The notes under the pieces are model-generated. The model was not told where the DNA came from, searched no databases, and worked only from the letters and a program-made list of their open reading frames with translations. From Polyangiaceae bacterium (GTDB lineage Bacteria; Myxococcota; Polyangia; Polyangiales; Polyangiaceae): 14,956 nucleotides of DNA. Positions 1 to 8,485 of this stretch are shown here, one piece after another. A program made the position numbers and the translations under genes. The DNA lies in NCBI GenBank assembly GCA_025936205.1, contig JAICTU010000208.1, forward strand, positions 1-14,956, given 5' to 3'. Every line of letters starts with the position of its first letter. The stretch's first letter is position 1.

Positions 1-2453
1 GCCAGAGCCGCGATGTCGTAGTGACCCAGGCCGTGGATGTCGGAGTTGAAGCGGCTGCCGTAGTCCATGATGCTGGAGTACTGCATCTCCGCCATCTTGG
101 CGTTCCGCTGCTCCTGGCACTGCGCTGCCGTGCCGGTCCCGTTCACCGGGCTCAGCGTGTTGTAAGCGGGGTCGTCGGGATTGGCCGACCCGCGCTGCTG
201 CAGCGGGTCGGGGACGCTGCAGTTGCTGCGCAGGAATGCGTCCGGGGACGGAGCCCGGGTCGCAGAGCCCAGCGTGTACGGCGTCAACGGATCGATCGTC
301 TTCACGCGCTGGGGCCAGTAGTCGTCCTGGAAGTTCAGGGCGTCGGCGCTGCCCGCGAAGTTGTGCCGCAGACCCATGGTGTGGCCGAGCTCATGCAGCA
401 TCACCGCGCGGAAGATGCGATTGCGCAGCTCGTTGAACAGGTCGTCGCCCTGCTTCCCGCTGTCCGCGAACTCCTTCGCCAGGCCCCCGATCGCGGGATC
501 GTCGAAGTCCGCCATCCAGATGTTGTGCTTGGAAGTGACGTCCGCGAGGTTCTGCACTTCCTTGAGCGCGTCGGGACCGAACCAGTTGGTCAGCGACAGG
601 TAGCCCAGGGGGCCCTCGACCGGCTCTGGTGTACCCACCGCGGCCGCGTTCTTCTTCATCAGGTCGGAGCGGAACTTCAGATAGCCGGGCTTGCCAGCGG
701 CCTGATCGCGTGCCCACTCGGAGGGCAGCATCTTGGCTTCGATCTCGGTGCCCACCAGGCGCGCGAGGCGCGCCTGATCCAGACCCGGAACCGCGGTCGG
801 GATGCCGTCCTTGCCTTGCTTGGCCAGCTGCGCCAGGCGGTCGAAGCCGCCCTGGCCGAGCATCGCCTTGGTCAGCGCGTCACCCGAGAGCCCGGCGAGG
901 CGGTCGAGCTTGCGCGGATCGATCGGGTTCAAGTTGCCGCGGATCGCCTGGCGGAAGTAGTCGCCATTGATCAGCGAGTCCTCCGACAGACCGCCTTGCG
1001 ACTCGGGGATCATCAGCTCGACGATCTCCTTGGCTTGCTCGGCGTAGCGGTCCACGCCGGCGCCGTACACATAGGCCGACGCCGAGACGTTGCGGCCCGT
1101 CTCCGGGTTGAGCGAAGAGGGACCGAAGCCGAGCGGGCCCGCCGCCTGCTGCTGATCGACCCAGTACACGAAGTTGTAGCGCAGGTCGCCGTTGCGGGCG
1201 TGGTTGTCCTCGTTCGTGTCGAGGCAGTACAAGCACGTGTCGCCCGTGTCGTTCTTCAGGTCGCGCTCGAGATCGGCGACGCTCTGATTGCGCGCCGCGG
1301 AGATGACCTTCTTGAACGCCGTATCGTAGTCGCCCGCGATCTGGTCGGCGGTGGCGCGCAACTCGTCCGGGAAGTTCTCGGAGAGCGCGTAGGTCAGCGG
1401 CTTGAGCGTGCGCGCGGAGAAATCGAGCGGCACGCCCGAAGCGTCGCGGCTGCGCTGCCACAGATCGTGACGCCCCGCGACCTCGATCAAACCGGAGAAG
1501 GTGTTGCCGAGACGGCGGTCGTAGGTGGGACGGTCGACGCGGAAATAGCCGAACTCGCCCTGGCGCCGATCGTCGTAGACCAGCGGCACGTACTCTTGCT
1601 CCGCGACGGGGTCGACCTTCAGCAGCGAGGTACGCAGCTTGATCTCGTCGCCGGCGCAGTCGCCGAGGCGCGAGTTGGTCATCGCGATGCACGCCATCAC
1701 GCTCGGCTCAGCCGTGTAGCGCGTGGTGAAATCCATGTAGTTGGCGCGGCCCGTATCCGGGTCGACTTCCATCTTGAACGCGTCGGGACCGCCTTCGTTC
1801 TGCGGGACGTAGCTCGACATCGTCGCGAAGGCTTTGAACTCCGGCGAGAGCTCCATCAGGTTCTCGACGTCGTTCTGCGACCAGTCGACGCGGATGAACT
1901 CGCGGTCGTACCAGGGACGATCGCTGGAGTTCTCCGAGATGATGTTGTTCTGCTCGCCGGTACGCGAGTTGTAACCGCGCTGCACGTCGACGTGCTCCTG
2001 GATGCGGTACGCGACCACCGGTGCTCCCTTGTAGAGCGTCGGGTCGCGGCCCCAGCCGAGCCCGGGTGCCACGGGCTGATCGGCGGGCTTGGCCAGGCCG
2101 GTAGCGGCGGTGTTGTCGATGCCGGGGATCTCCTCGTAGGAGCGGTAACCGACCAGGTGATCCTCCTGGATGTCCCAGGCGATCATCTCCAGGCTGCTGT
2201 TGACGCCGACGAACGCGGCCGGGCTCGTCTCCGGCACGTCGACCACGGTCTCGCGAATGAACCACTGGCCTTCGAAGTTCTTCTTCGCGATCAGGTTTGG
2301 CTGCGTACGATCGATATCACCGATGGAATCGGCGCAACCGGTACCTGCTGCCGCCACGGCGATGAGCGTCGCCGCGTGCCCGAGCACGCCAAAGCGAGCA
2401 ACGTGCATGCCAAGCACGCTGAAGTGACTCTTGCGGCTCACAACTCTGGTCAT
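1..2453 (-). CDS. Zinc-dependent metalloprotease lipoprotein (metzincin type), C-terminus cut by window edge
   Basis: At least 817 residues are visible and no stop is reached at the left edge. The catalytic motif HELGHTMGLRHN lies at about residues 687-698, fitting HExxHxxGxxH with zinc ligands H687, H691 and H697 and the catalytic E688. A Met-turn, SIMDYG, follows at 794-799, so this is a metzincin. It resembles the large bacterial DUF5117/DUF4953 zinc metalloproteases, which carry the same HExGHTxGLRHN pattern. The N-terminus has a basic and hydrophobic stretch ending in GTGC at about residue 40, a weak lipobox that suggests an outer-membrane or surface lipoprotein. The start is set by a GGAGGA ribosome site 4 bases upstream. 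It lies 65 bases after the barrel gene on the same strand, so the two are probably co-transcribed. Substrate unknown; extracellular protein degradation is inferred. The long ORF on the opposite strand is a GC-bias shadow. Confidence 0.9.
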   Translation of the reverse strand, partial: MTRVVSRKSHFSVLGMHVARFGVLGHAATLIAVAAAGTGCADSIGDIDRTQPNLIAKKNFEGQWFIRETVVDVPETSPAAFVGVNSSLEMIAWDIQEDHLVGYRSYEEIPGIDNTAATGLAKPADQPVAPGLGWGRDPTLYKGAPVVAYRIQEHVDVQRGYNSRTGEQNNIISENSSDRPWYDREFIRVDWSQNDVENLMELSPEFKAFATMSSYVPQNEGGPDAFKMEVDPDTGRANYMDFTTRYTAEPSVMACIAMTNSRLGDCAGDEIKLRTSLLKVDPVAEQEYVPLVYDDRRQGEFGYFRVDRPTYDRRLGNTFSGLIEVAGRHDLWQRSRDASGVPLDFSARTLKPLTYALSENFPDELRATADQIAGDYDTAFKKVISAARNQSVADLERDLKNDTGDTCLYCLDTNEDNHARNGDLRYNFVYWVDQQQAAGPLGFGPSSLNPETGRNVSASAYVYGAGVDRYAEQAKEIVELMIPESQGGLSEDSLINGDYFRQAIRGNLNPIDPRKLDRLAGLSGDALTKAMLGQGGFDRLAQLAKQGKDGIPTAVPGLDQARLARLVGTEIEAKMLPSEWARDQAAGKPGYLKFRSDLMKKNAAAVGTPEPVEGPLGYLSLTNWFGPDALKEVQNLADVTSKHNIWMADFDDPAIGGLAKEFADSGKQGDDLFNELRNRIFRAVMLHELGHTMGLRHNFAGSADALNFQDDYWPQRVKTIDPLTPYTLGSATRAPSPDAFLRSNCSVPDPLQQRGSANPDDPAYNTLSPVNGTGTAAQCQEQRNAKMAEMQYSSIMDYGSRFNSDIHGLGHYDIAAL

Positions 2454-2457
2454 TCGG

Positions 2458-2463
2458 TCCTCC
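2458..2463 (-). promoter_or_regulatory. Shine-Dalgarno site of the metalloprotease gene
   Basis: On the minus strand the sequence reads GGAGGA-CCGA-ATG. This near-perfect ribosome site fixes the start at 2453 rather than at the in-frame ATG at 2408. Confidence 0.75.
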
Positions 2464-2518
2464 AACTGCGAACTACGGTAATGCGCGACATCAAGGGGGG
2501 AATCATAGATGCGGGGTC

Positions 2519-4090
<1,572 letters not shown>

Positions 4091-4274
4091 TCAGCGCTAC
4101 TCTCGCTCATCGCCAGCGCCGACGAGATCACCCCGGCGAGGCAGTCACCGAGATGCTCCCTCTCTTAGGCCTACACCTAGGAGTCGGGCGTGAGAAAACG
4201 GGTCAGCCTGGCGGCGAACTCTCAGAGGATAGCTGCTCCATACGCGTTTGGCGCCTATCCACGCGATCCGCATG

Positions 4275-4301
4275 AAAATAGTTGGCCGCCGCCGATGTAA
4301 A
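4275..4301 (-). promoter_or_regulatory. Possible sigma-70-type promoter for the barrel/metalloprotease unit
   Basis: On the minus strand TTTACA (4296-4301) is followed after 15 bases by TATTTT (4275-4280). This is one of the few AT-rich spots upstream of the barrel gene. The spacer is shorter than the usual 17 bases, and the site would leave a leader of roughly 180 bases, so this is a weak candidate. Confidence 0.25.
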
Positions 4302-4395
4302 ATTCGGAGCGCCTGGGGCGCGCGACCCCAAGCCGCTTCTCTGTTTCCGGGCAGCAACGGATAAGCGCTTGCAAAGCGGCAATTTTTCGCTCCCT

Positions 4396-4426
4396 CGGCT
4401 ATCGAGCCGTGGTGCGTTGCGCACCA
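4396..4426 (-). terminator. Twin hairpins downstream of the lipoprotein gene, possible terminator
   Basis: Two adjacent inverted repeats lie 24-54 bases past the lipoprotein stop: a 7-bp stem with a 3-base loop (4410-4426) and a 5-bp stem with a 4-base loop (4396-4409). On the minus strand a short A/T stretch follows, but there is no proper T-run, so intrinsic termination is uncertain. Confidence 0.35.
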
Positions 4427-4449
4427 GCTGTGCACCCGTTTGGACGCGT

Positions 4450-6309
4450 TCAGGGATGAGGCGCTCGCTCTGCGATCAGGAACAGCAAGTCCTCCAGTGT
4501 CTCGCGCCCGAGACTCGCGCTGATGGCGAGCGCGGGGGTCTCGGATTGCTGCGAAACACGGTACAGAATCGGAGAGAGCCCTCGATGGGGCGCCACGTCG
4601 ATGGAGGCGATCCACTCCGCTCCCAGTCCCAACCGTTCCGCATTGCCATTCGCGAACGCGGCCAGGCTCGAGAAACCGCCCATCAACGTACGCTGCTCGT
4701 GCAACACGCCAAGGCCGCCGCGCGCGGCGAGCGTCGCCGAGAGCGGGCGCCGAGCGGCGCTGGCAGCGAGCGAAAGCAGGAACTTCTCGTCGGCAGCCCA
4801 GGCGATCTTCACGCCATCCGGCTCAGGGACGAACAGCACATACAGTGTCGGTATGGAGGGGTGAAAGGCGTGCGCCGGCGCCTCGGGGGGCGCGTCCGCC
4901 GGGGCAGCGGCTTGCTCCGCGCGAGGTTGCGCGAACGCCAGCTCCAGCAGAAAGCTGCCCTTGGGCAACCCCGGCGCGGCTTGCAGGCGGCGCCGCTTGA
5001 TGTGCTGGGGGACCCAGCGCGCGCCCCAGGCGCTGCGCACGAGCCGCCCGAACTGCGGACCCAGGATCGGATCGTTGAAGGCGCTCGCCAGCTGGTCGGT
5101 CCAGTTGTCGAACTCGTTGAATCTACCCGCGAAGCCGAGCGCCTGCCAGCCGAGGTCGGCGAGCCAGGGAGCGGGCGCGGCGCGCGGGTCGGTGCTGGCG
5201 GGCAAGTGCCCCGCGGCGTGCACGATCGGGCCCATGGGCATCGGCAGGTGTTCGATCAACCAGCTGCCTTGCTGCTGCAGGCGATCGGGCAGCCCGCGAA
5301 AATCGAGCAACGTGCCGAGCAGCGCGCTGAACGGCCCGCGCAAGCGCGCGAGCGGCACGGCGCTGAACGCCCACAGATAGCCGGCGTCTTCGCTAGCGAG
5401 CTGCAGCTGCCAGAAGTCCGTGGGCGCGATGCCCGCGGCGCCCGTGCCGATCAGGAGCTGCATCAGCTCCGAACGGGCCGCCGCGCGCGGAGCCACGATC
5501 GATAGTTCCAGCTGCTTCTCTTCCGCCTTGGGCGCCAGCTCGAGCTGCGCGCCGTCGAAGTCGTCGGCGATGTTGCGCAGCTCGTCGCTCAGCTCATGAG
5601 CGATGCCGGCGAGCTGGGCGCTGCCACGCTCGTTCAAAGACTGCAGCCCGAGCGCGCTCTCCAGCCAGGCGCGCGTGCGCGCTTCCAGCGTGACGTCAGC
5701 GACCTCGTGCAGCGGGGCGGCATGAAAGATCGAGCTCAGTTTGCCGGTGCCGATGGGCGCGAGCGGCAGGGCCCGCGTGGCCGCTGGCAGCAGCTCTCGC
5801 AGATCCGCTTCGGAGCTGGAGCACACCATGCGCAGCGGCACCGGGCCGAGCGCGTGCGCCTCGGCGCAGCTGAGCCCGATCGGCGACTCGACCGCGCGCG
5901 GCTCGCGCGGAATATCCGCTGGATTCGCGGTCCCGAGCGCAAAGCTCACGGCCCAGCGCAGCGCAGGCGGCTCACTCTTGCCGTTCCAGAGCGCGAAGAA
6001 CTCCACCGGCGCCTGCAGATCGACGGGGTGGCGCGGGCGCCCCACGCGCCCGCGCAGCCACAGCTCCAGCGAGAGATCTCCGCCCGCCCAGCCCTGCACC
6101 TGCTTCAACAGCGCCGCGGGCTCGCTCCAGCGCGCGGCGAACACGAGATCGGGCGGCAGGGGCAGCGGCGTTTCGACGCGCGGGGGCGGCGGCGGTGGAG
6201 GCGCGACGGGTGGGGGCGGCGGCGGCGCCACCGGCGCGGGGTGCTCGCAAGCGTTGGCCCCGAGCGCGAGCGACAGTGCCGCCGCCGCTGCGGCCGGTGT
6301 GAACCTCAC
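4450..6309 (-). CDS. Uncharacterised Pro-rich putative lipoprotein, third gene of the kdgK-eda unit
   Basis: The protein has 619 residues and I recognise no family. The N-terminus is a signal sequence with Cys at residue 21 in ANAC, a non-canonical lipobox, so lipid attachment is likely but not certain. Residues about 22-53 are a proline-rich stalk with runs of six and seven Pro. The rest (about 54-619) is a large soluble domain with many Leu/Ala/Trp, an internal Ala/Pro spacer near 470-490, and no visible catalytic motif or membrane helix. The start is GTG, and its GTGA overlaps the eda stop by 4 bases, which implies translational coupling and shared expression with the sugar-acid enzymes. 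A cell-surface or periplasmic protein that binds or senses sugar polymers would fit that context, but this is inference. Co-transcription may also be fortuitous. Confidence 0.8.
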   Translation of the reverse strand: MRFTPAAAAAALSLALGANACEHPAPVAPPPPPPVAPPPPPPPRVETPLPLPPDLVFAARWSEPAALLKQVQGWAGGDLSLELWLRGRVGRPRHPVDLQAPVEFFALWNGKSEPPALRWAVSFALGTANPADIPREPRAVESPIGLSCAEAHALGPVPLRMVCSSSEADLRELLPAATRALPLAPIGTGKLSSIFHAAPLHEVADVTLEARTRAWLESALGLQSLNERGSAQLAGIAHELSDELRNIADDFDGAQLELAPKAEEKQLELSIVAPRAAARSELMQLLIGTGAAGIAPTDFWQLQLASEDAGYLWAFSAVPLARLRGPFSALLGTLLDFRGLPDRLQQQGSWLIEHLPMPMGPIVHAAGHLPASTDPRAAPAPWLADLGWQALGFAGRFNEFDNWTDQLASAFNDPILGPQFGRLVRSAWGARWVPQHIKRRRLQAAPGLPKGSFLLELAFAQPRAEQAAAPADAPPEAPAHAFHPSIPTLYVLFVPEPDGVKIAWAADEKFLLSLAASAARRPLSATLAARGGLGVLHEQRTLMGGFSSLAAFANGNAERLGLGAEWIASIDVAPHRGLSPILYRVSQQSETPALAISASLGRETLEDLLFLIAERAPHP

Positions 6310-6989
6310 GCGGGTCGGATGCCGGCAACTCCGCCGGCAGCGACTCCGCCGGCAGCAACTCCCGCGGCTGCGCGCGCGCGCCGCTCGATTTCGTCGAAGC
6401 GCCGCTCCGAGAGCAGCGCCGTCTCGGCGAGCCAGCTGCCGCCGCAGCAGAGCACGTTATCGAGCGCCAGGTAGCGCCCCAGGTTCTCGGCGTTGATGCC
6501 GCCGGTCGGCATGAACGGCACGTCCGGATACACGGCGCCGAACGCCTTCAGCGTGCCCACGCCGCCAAACTGCTCCGCCGGGAAGAACTTCAGCACCTTC
6601 AGCCCCAGATCGAGCGCGCGCTCGACCTCGCTCGGCGTGCACACGCCGGGGCTCACCGCCAGGCCTTCGCCGAGGGCGTACTTCACGACATCCTCGCGCA
6701 GCCCAGGGCTGACCAAGAACCGAGCCCCTGCTCTCTGCGCCGCGCGCGCTTGTTCGACGCTGCGGATGGTGCCGGCGCCGACCAGCAGCCCCGGCAGCGC
6801 GCTCAGGCTGCGGATGGCGCCTTCGGCCGCGGCGCTGCGAAACGTCACTTCGATGCAGGGCAGGCCGCCGGCGATCAGGGCGCGCCCCAGGCCCTCCGCG
6901 CATTCCACGTTCGGCAGCTTCACCACCGGGACCACCCGGCAGGCTCGCAGCCGCTCGAACACACTCGCACTCGTATTTGATTCAGTCAT
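6306..6989 (-). CDS. eda: KDPG/KHG aldolase (2-dehydro-3-deoxy-phosphogluconate aldolase)
   Basis: The protein has 227 residues and the full class I KDPG aldolase pattern. IEVTFR at 46-51 supplies the catalytic Glu47 and phosphate-binding Arg51. GAGT lies at 71-74. LKFFPAE at 133-139 carries the Schiff-base Lys134. PTGGI (161-165) and GGSWL (183-187) form the phosphate site. It cleaves 2-keto-3-deoxy-6-phosphogluconate to pyruvate and glyceraldehyde-3-phosphate in the cytoplasm, the last step of the Entner-Doudoroff or uronate route. It lies 18 bases after kdgK, which makes its substrate. The C-terminal tail after about residue 206 is an odd Ala/Gly/Val repeat (VAAGG) produced by 15-bp tandem repeats in the DNA and is probably outside the fold. 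The ribosome site (GGTGA close to the ATG) is weak. Confidence 0.95.
   Translation of the reverse strand: MTESNTSASVFERLRACRVVPVVKLPNVECAEGLGRALIAGGLPCIEVTFRSAAAEGAIRSLSALPGLLVGAGTIRSVEQARAAQRAGARFLVSPGLREDVVKYALGEGLAVSPGVCTPSEVERALDLGLKVLKFFPAEQFGGVGTLKAFGAVYPDVPFMPTGGINAENLGRYLALDNVLCCGGSWLAETALLSERRFDEIERRARAAAGVAAGGVAAGGVAGIRPA
6321..6362. repeat. 15-bp tandem repeat at the 3' end of eda
   Basis: Two copies differing by one base (6333-6347 and 6348-6362), GCCGGCAGC[G/A]ACTCC, plus a 12-base partial copy (6321-6332). They encode the VAAGG-type tail of Eda just before its stop and the overlapping GTG of the lipoprotein gene. Confidence 0.9.
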
Positions 6990-7007
6990 GCGTCACCGAT
7001 CCGGCGC

Positions 7008-8072
7008 TCAGCGATCAATCCGGGCGCTGCCTCCGCCCATGGCTTTCAACACCTCGGGCAGCGTCGCCATGGTGGTGTCGCCCGGCGTGGACATCGCCAG
7101 CGCGCCGTGCGCCACACCGCAGCTGAGGGCCCATGCTGGATCCTTACCCTCCAGCAGGCCATAGATAAAGCCCGAGGCGAAGGAGTCCCCTCCCCCGACC
7201 CGGTCCAGGATCTCGATCTTCTGGATCGGCACCTGCCAGAACTGTCCGCCTCCGGCACAGAGCGCCCCCCAACCGTTCACGCTGGCGGAGTGCGCCTCAC
7301 GCAGCGTGGTGGCGATCAACGCGAGATTGGGGAACGTCTGTTGCACGCGGGCCACCATGCGGCGAAAGCTCTCCACGTCGAGCTCGCTGAAGTCCTTGGC
7401 TCCGCCCTCCAGCTCGAAACCGAGCGCGGCGGAGAAGTCCTCCTCGTTCCCGAACAAGACGTCGACGTGCGGCACCAGCGCGCGGTTCACCTCACGCGCC
7501 TTGGCTTGCCCACCGATGTCCTTCCACAAGGAGGAACGATAGTTGAGGTCGTAGGACACGAATGCCCCGCTCTTCTTCGCCAGCCGCATCGCGTGCAAGG
7601 CGACTTCCGGCGTGCCGTCGGACAAGGCGGCAAAGATGCCCCCAGTGTGGAACCAGCGCGTGCCGCCCCCCGCAGTGAAGACGGCGTCCCAGTCGACATC
7701 TTTGACCTGAATCTGCGAGATCGCAGTGTGCCCGCGGTCGGAGCAGCTGAGCGCGGCGCGGGGCCCAAAGCCACGCTCCACGAAATTGAGGCCGTTGCGA
7801 GTACGCCGCCCGACTCCATCGTAGGGCTTCCAGACCACGGGACGCGTGTCGACCCCGCCTTGCAGCATGAAATCCTCGACGAGACGCCCGATCGGGTTGT
7901 CGGCGAGGGCGGTGATGATCGCTGCTCGCTGATTGAAGCAACGCCGTAGACCGCGCGCGACATTGTACTCTCCACCGCCTTCCCAGACGTTCAGCGTGCG
8001 AGCTGTATGGATGCGTGCCTCGCCCGGGTCGAGGCGCAGCATCACCTCACCTAGACTCACGATGTCGTACAT
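7008..8072 (-). CDS. kdgK: 2-keto-3-deoxygluconate kinase (PfkB/ribokinase family)
   Basis: The preferred start gives 354 residues, beginning MYDIVSLGEVMLRL as usual for the family. An upstream in-frame ATG at 8126 would add 18 residues of unlikely sequence. Neither start has a clear ribosome site. The PfkB signatures are present: GGGEYNVARGL near residues 32-42, and the ATP/anion-hole motif DRVGGGDSFASGF near 290-302, whose Asp296 is the catalytic base (GGGD replaces the common GAGD). YDLNYR near 174-179 is typical of KDG kinases. The enzyme phosphorylates 2-keto-3-deoxygluconate to KDPG, the substrate of Eda encoded 18 bases downstream. Together they indicate use of sugar acids released from pectin, alginate or other uronate polymers, or a semi-phosphorylative Entner-Doudoroff route. 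No dehydratase or transporter is in the window. Another PfkB sugar specificity is possible, but the eda neighbour argues for KDG. Confidence 0.92.
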   Translation of the reverse strand: MYDIVSLGEVMLRLDPGEARIHTARTLNVWEGGGEYNVARGLRRCFNQRAAIITALADNPIGRLVEDFMLQGGVDTRPVVWKPYDGVGRRTRNGLNFVERGFGPRAALSCSDRGHTAISQIQVKDVDWDAVFTAGGGTRWFHTGGIFAALSDGTPEVALHAMRLAKKSGAFVSYDLNYRSSLWKDIGGQAKAREVNRALVPHVDVLFGNEEDFSAALGFELEGGAKDFSELDVESFRRMVARVQQTFPNLALIATTLREAHSASVNGWGALCAGGGQFWQVPIQKIEILDRVGGGDSFASGFIYGLLEGKDPAWALSCGVAHGALAMSTPGDTTMATLPEVLKAMGGGSARIDR

Positions 8073-8142
8073 GCAGCTACTCGCTGCTTTGAGGCCCGAG
8101 AGGGGATTCGGCATGCGTGCCTGCATAGCGCGACAGGAAAGT

Positions 8143-8168
8143 AAAAACAGCAGAGCCGAGCGCGGCTC
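8143..8168 (-). terminator. Hairpin plus T-run in the kdgK leader, possible attenuator
   Basis: On the minus strand a 6-bp stem GAGCCG-CGCT-CGGCTC (8168-8153) is followed after 5 bases by TTTTT (8147-8143), about 70 bases before the kdgK start. It has the form of a short intrinsic terminator inside the 5' leader, but it would only matter if transcription starts upstream of it, which is not shown. Confidence 0.3.
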
Positions 8169-8312
8169 GCGCTGCCTGGTGCTGGAGGCAGAAGCCGCGC
8201 TGGGCGAGCGGAACGGTCCCGCGCGAGCAGCTTCGAGAACAGGACCGGCTACTCGGCCTCAGCTGTGCTCACTCCTGCGTCACAGCCGAACGCGCGGGGT
8301 GTTGCGAACAAC

Positions 8313-8333
8313 CTCGGATCCTGCCCGAGTTTT
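8313..8333 (+). terminator. Weak terminator-like hairpin upstream of the FtsZ-like gene
   Basis: CTCGG (8313-8317) pairs with CCGAG (8325-8329) around a 7-base loop and is followed directly by TTTT. The stem is only 5 bp, so this could be chance. Confidence 0.2.
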
Positions 8334-8475
8334 GCTAAAGAAGCGGGTCGCTTGGCTGTGCTCCCGGGGGAATCACCCGTACGCTGGGGCCCCGGCGTCG
8401 GCGCCCAGCGCAAACTGGGAGCGCCTGGCATGGCCCGCGAAATGTTCACCCTACGAGTCAGACTCAGAAGATCCC

Positions 8476-8481
8476 GGAGAG
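8476..8481 (+). promoter_or_regulatory. Shine-Dalgarno site of the FtsZ-like gene
   Basis: GGAGAG lies 4 bases before the ATG at 8486, supporting that start. Confidence 0.7.
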
Positions 8482-8485
8482 ACGC

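Larger units (their letters stand above)
4091..4449. other. Intergenic region, 359 bases, no convincing gene
   Basis: This region lies between the end of the lipoprotein gene and the start of the barrel gene, both on the minus strand. It should contain the terminator of the first and the promoter of the second. It is less GC-rich than its surroundings near 4260-4310. Short ORFs on both strands have no recognisable content. No tRNA-like or riboswitch-like fold was seen. Confidence 0.6.
8073..8485. other. Divergent intergenic region between kdgK and the FtsZ-like gene
   Basis: About 410 bases with no convincing gene. It must hold the promoters for both divergent units. I found no strong sigma-70 or sigma-54 consensus. 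Short hairpins near 8143-8168 and 8313-8333 are listed separately. Confidence 0.6.

Noticed and set aside
4203..4424. 73-codon minus-strand frame in the gap before the barrel gene
   Set aside because: No ribosome site, no recognisable content, and it covers the hairpins and the AT-rich promoter-like stretch.
8427..8441. Sigma-54-like promoter (TGGCAT ... GC) before the FtsZ-like gene
   Set aside because: The GG-to-GC spacing is about two bases too short and the TTGC half is missing.
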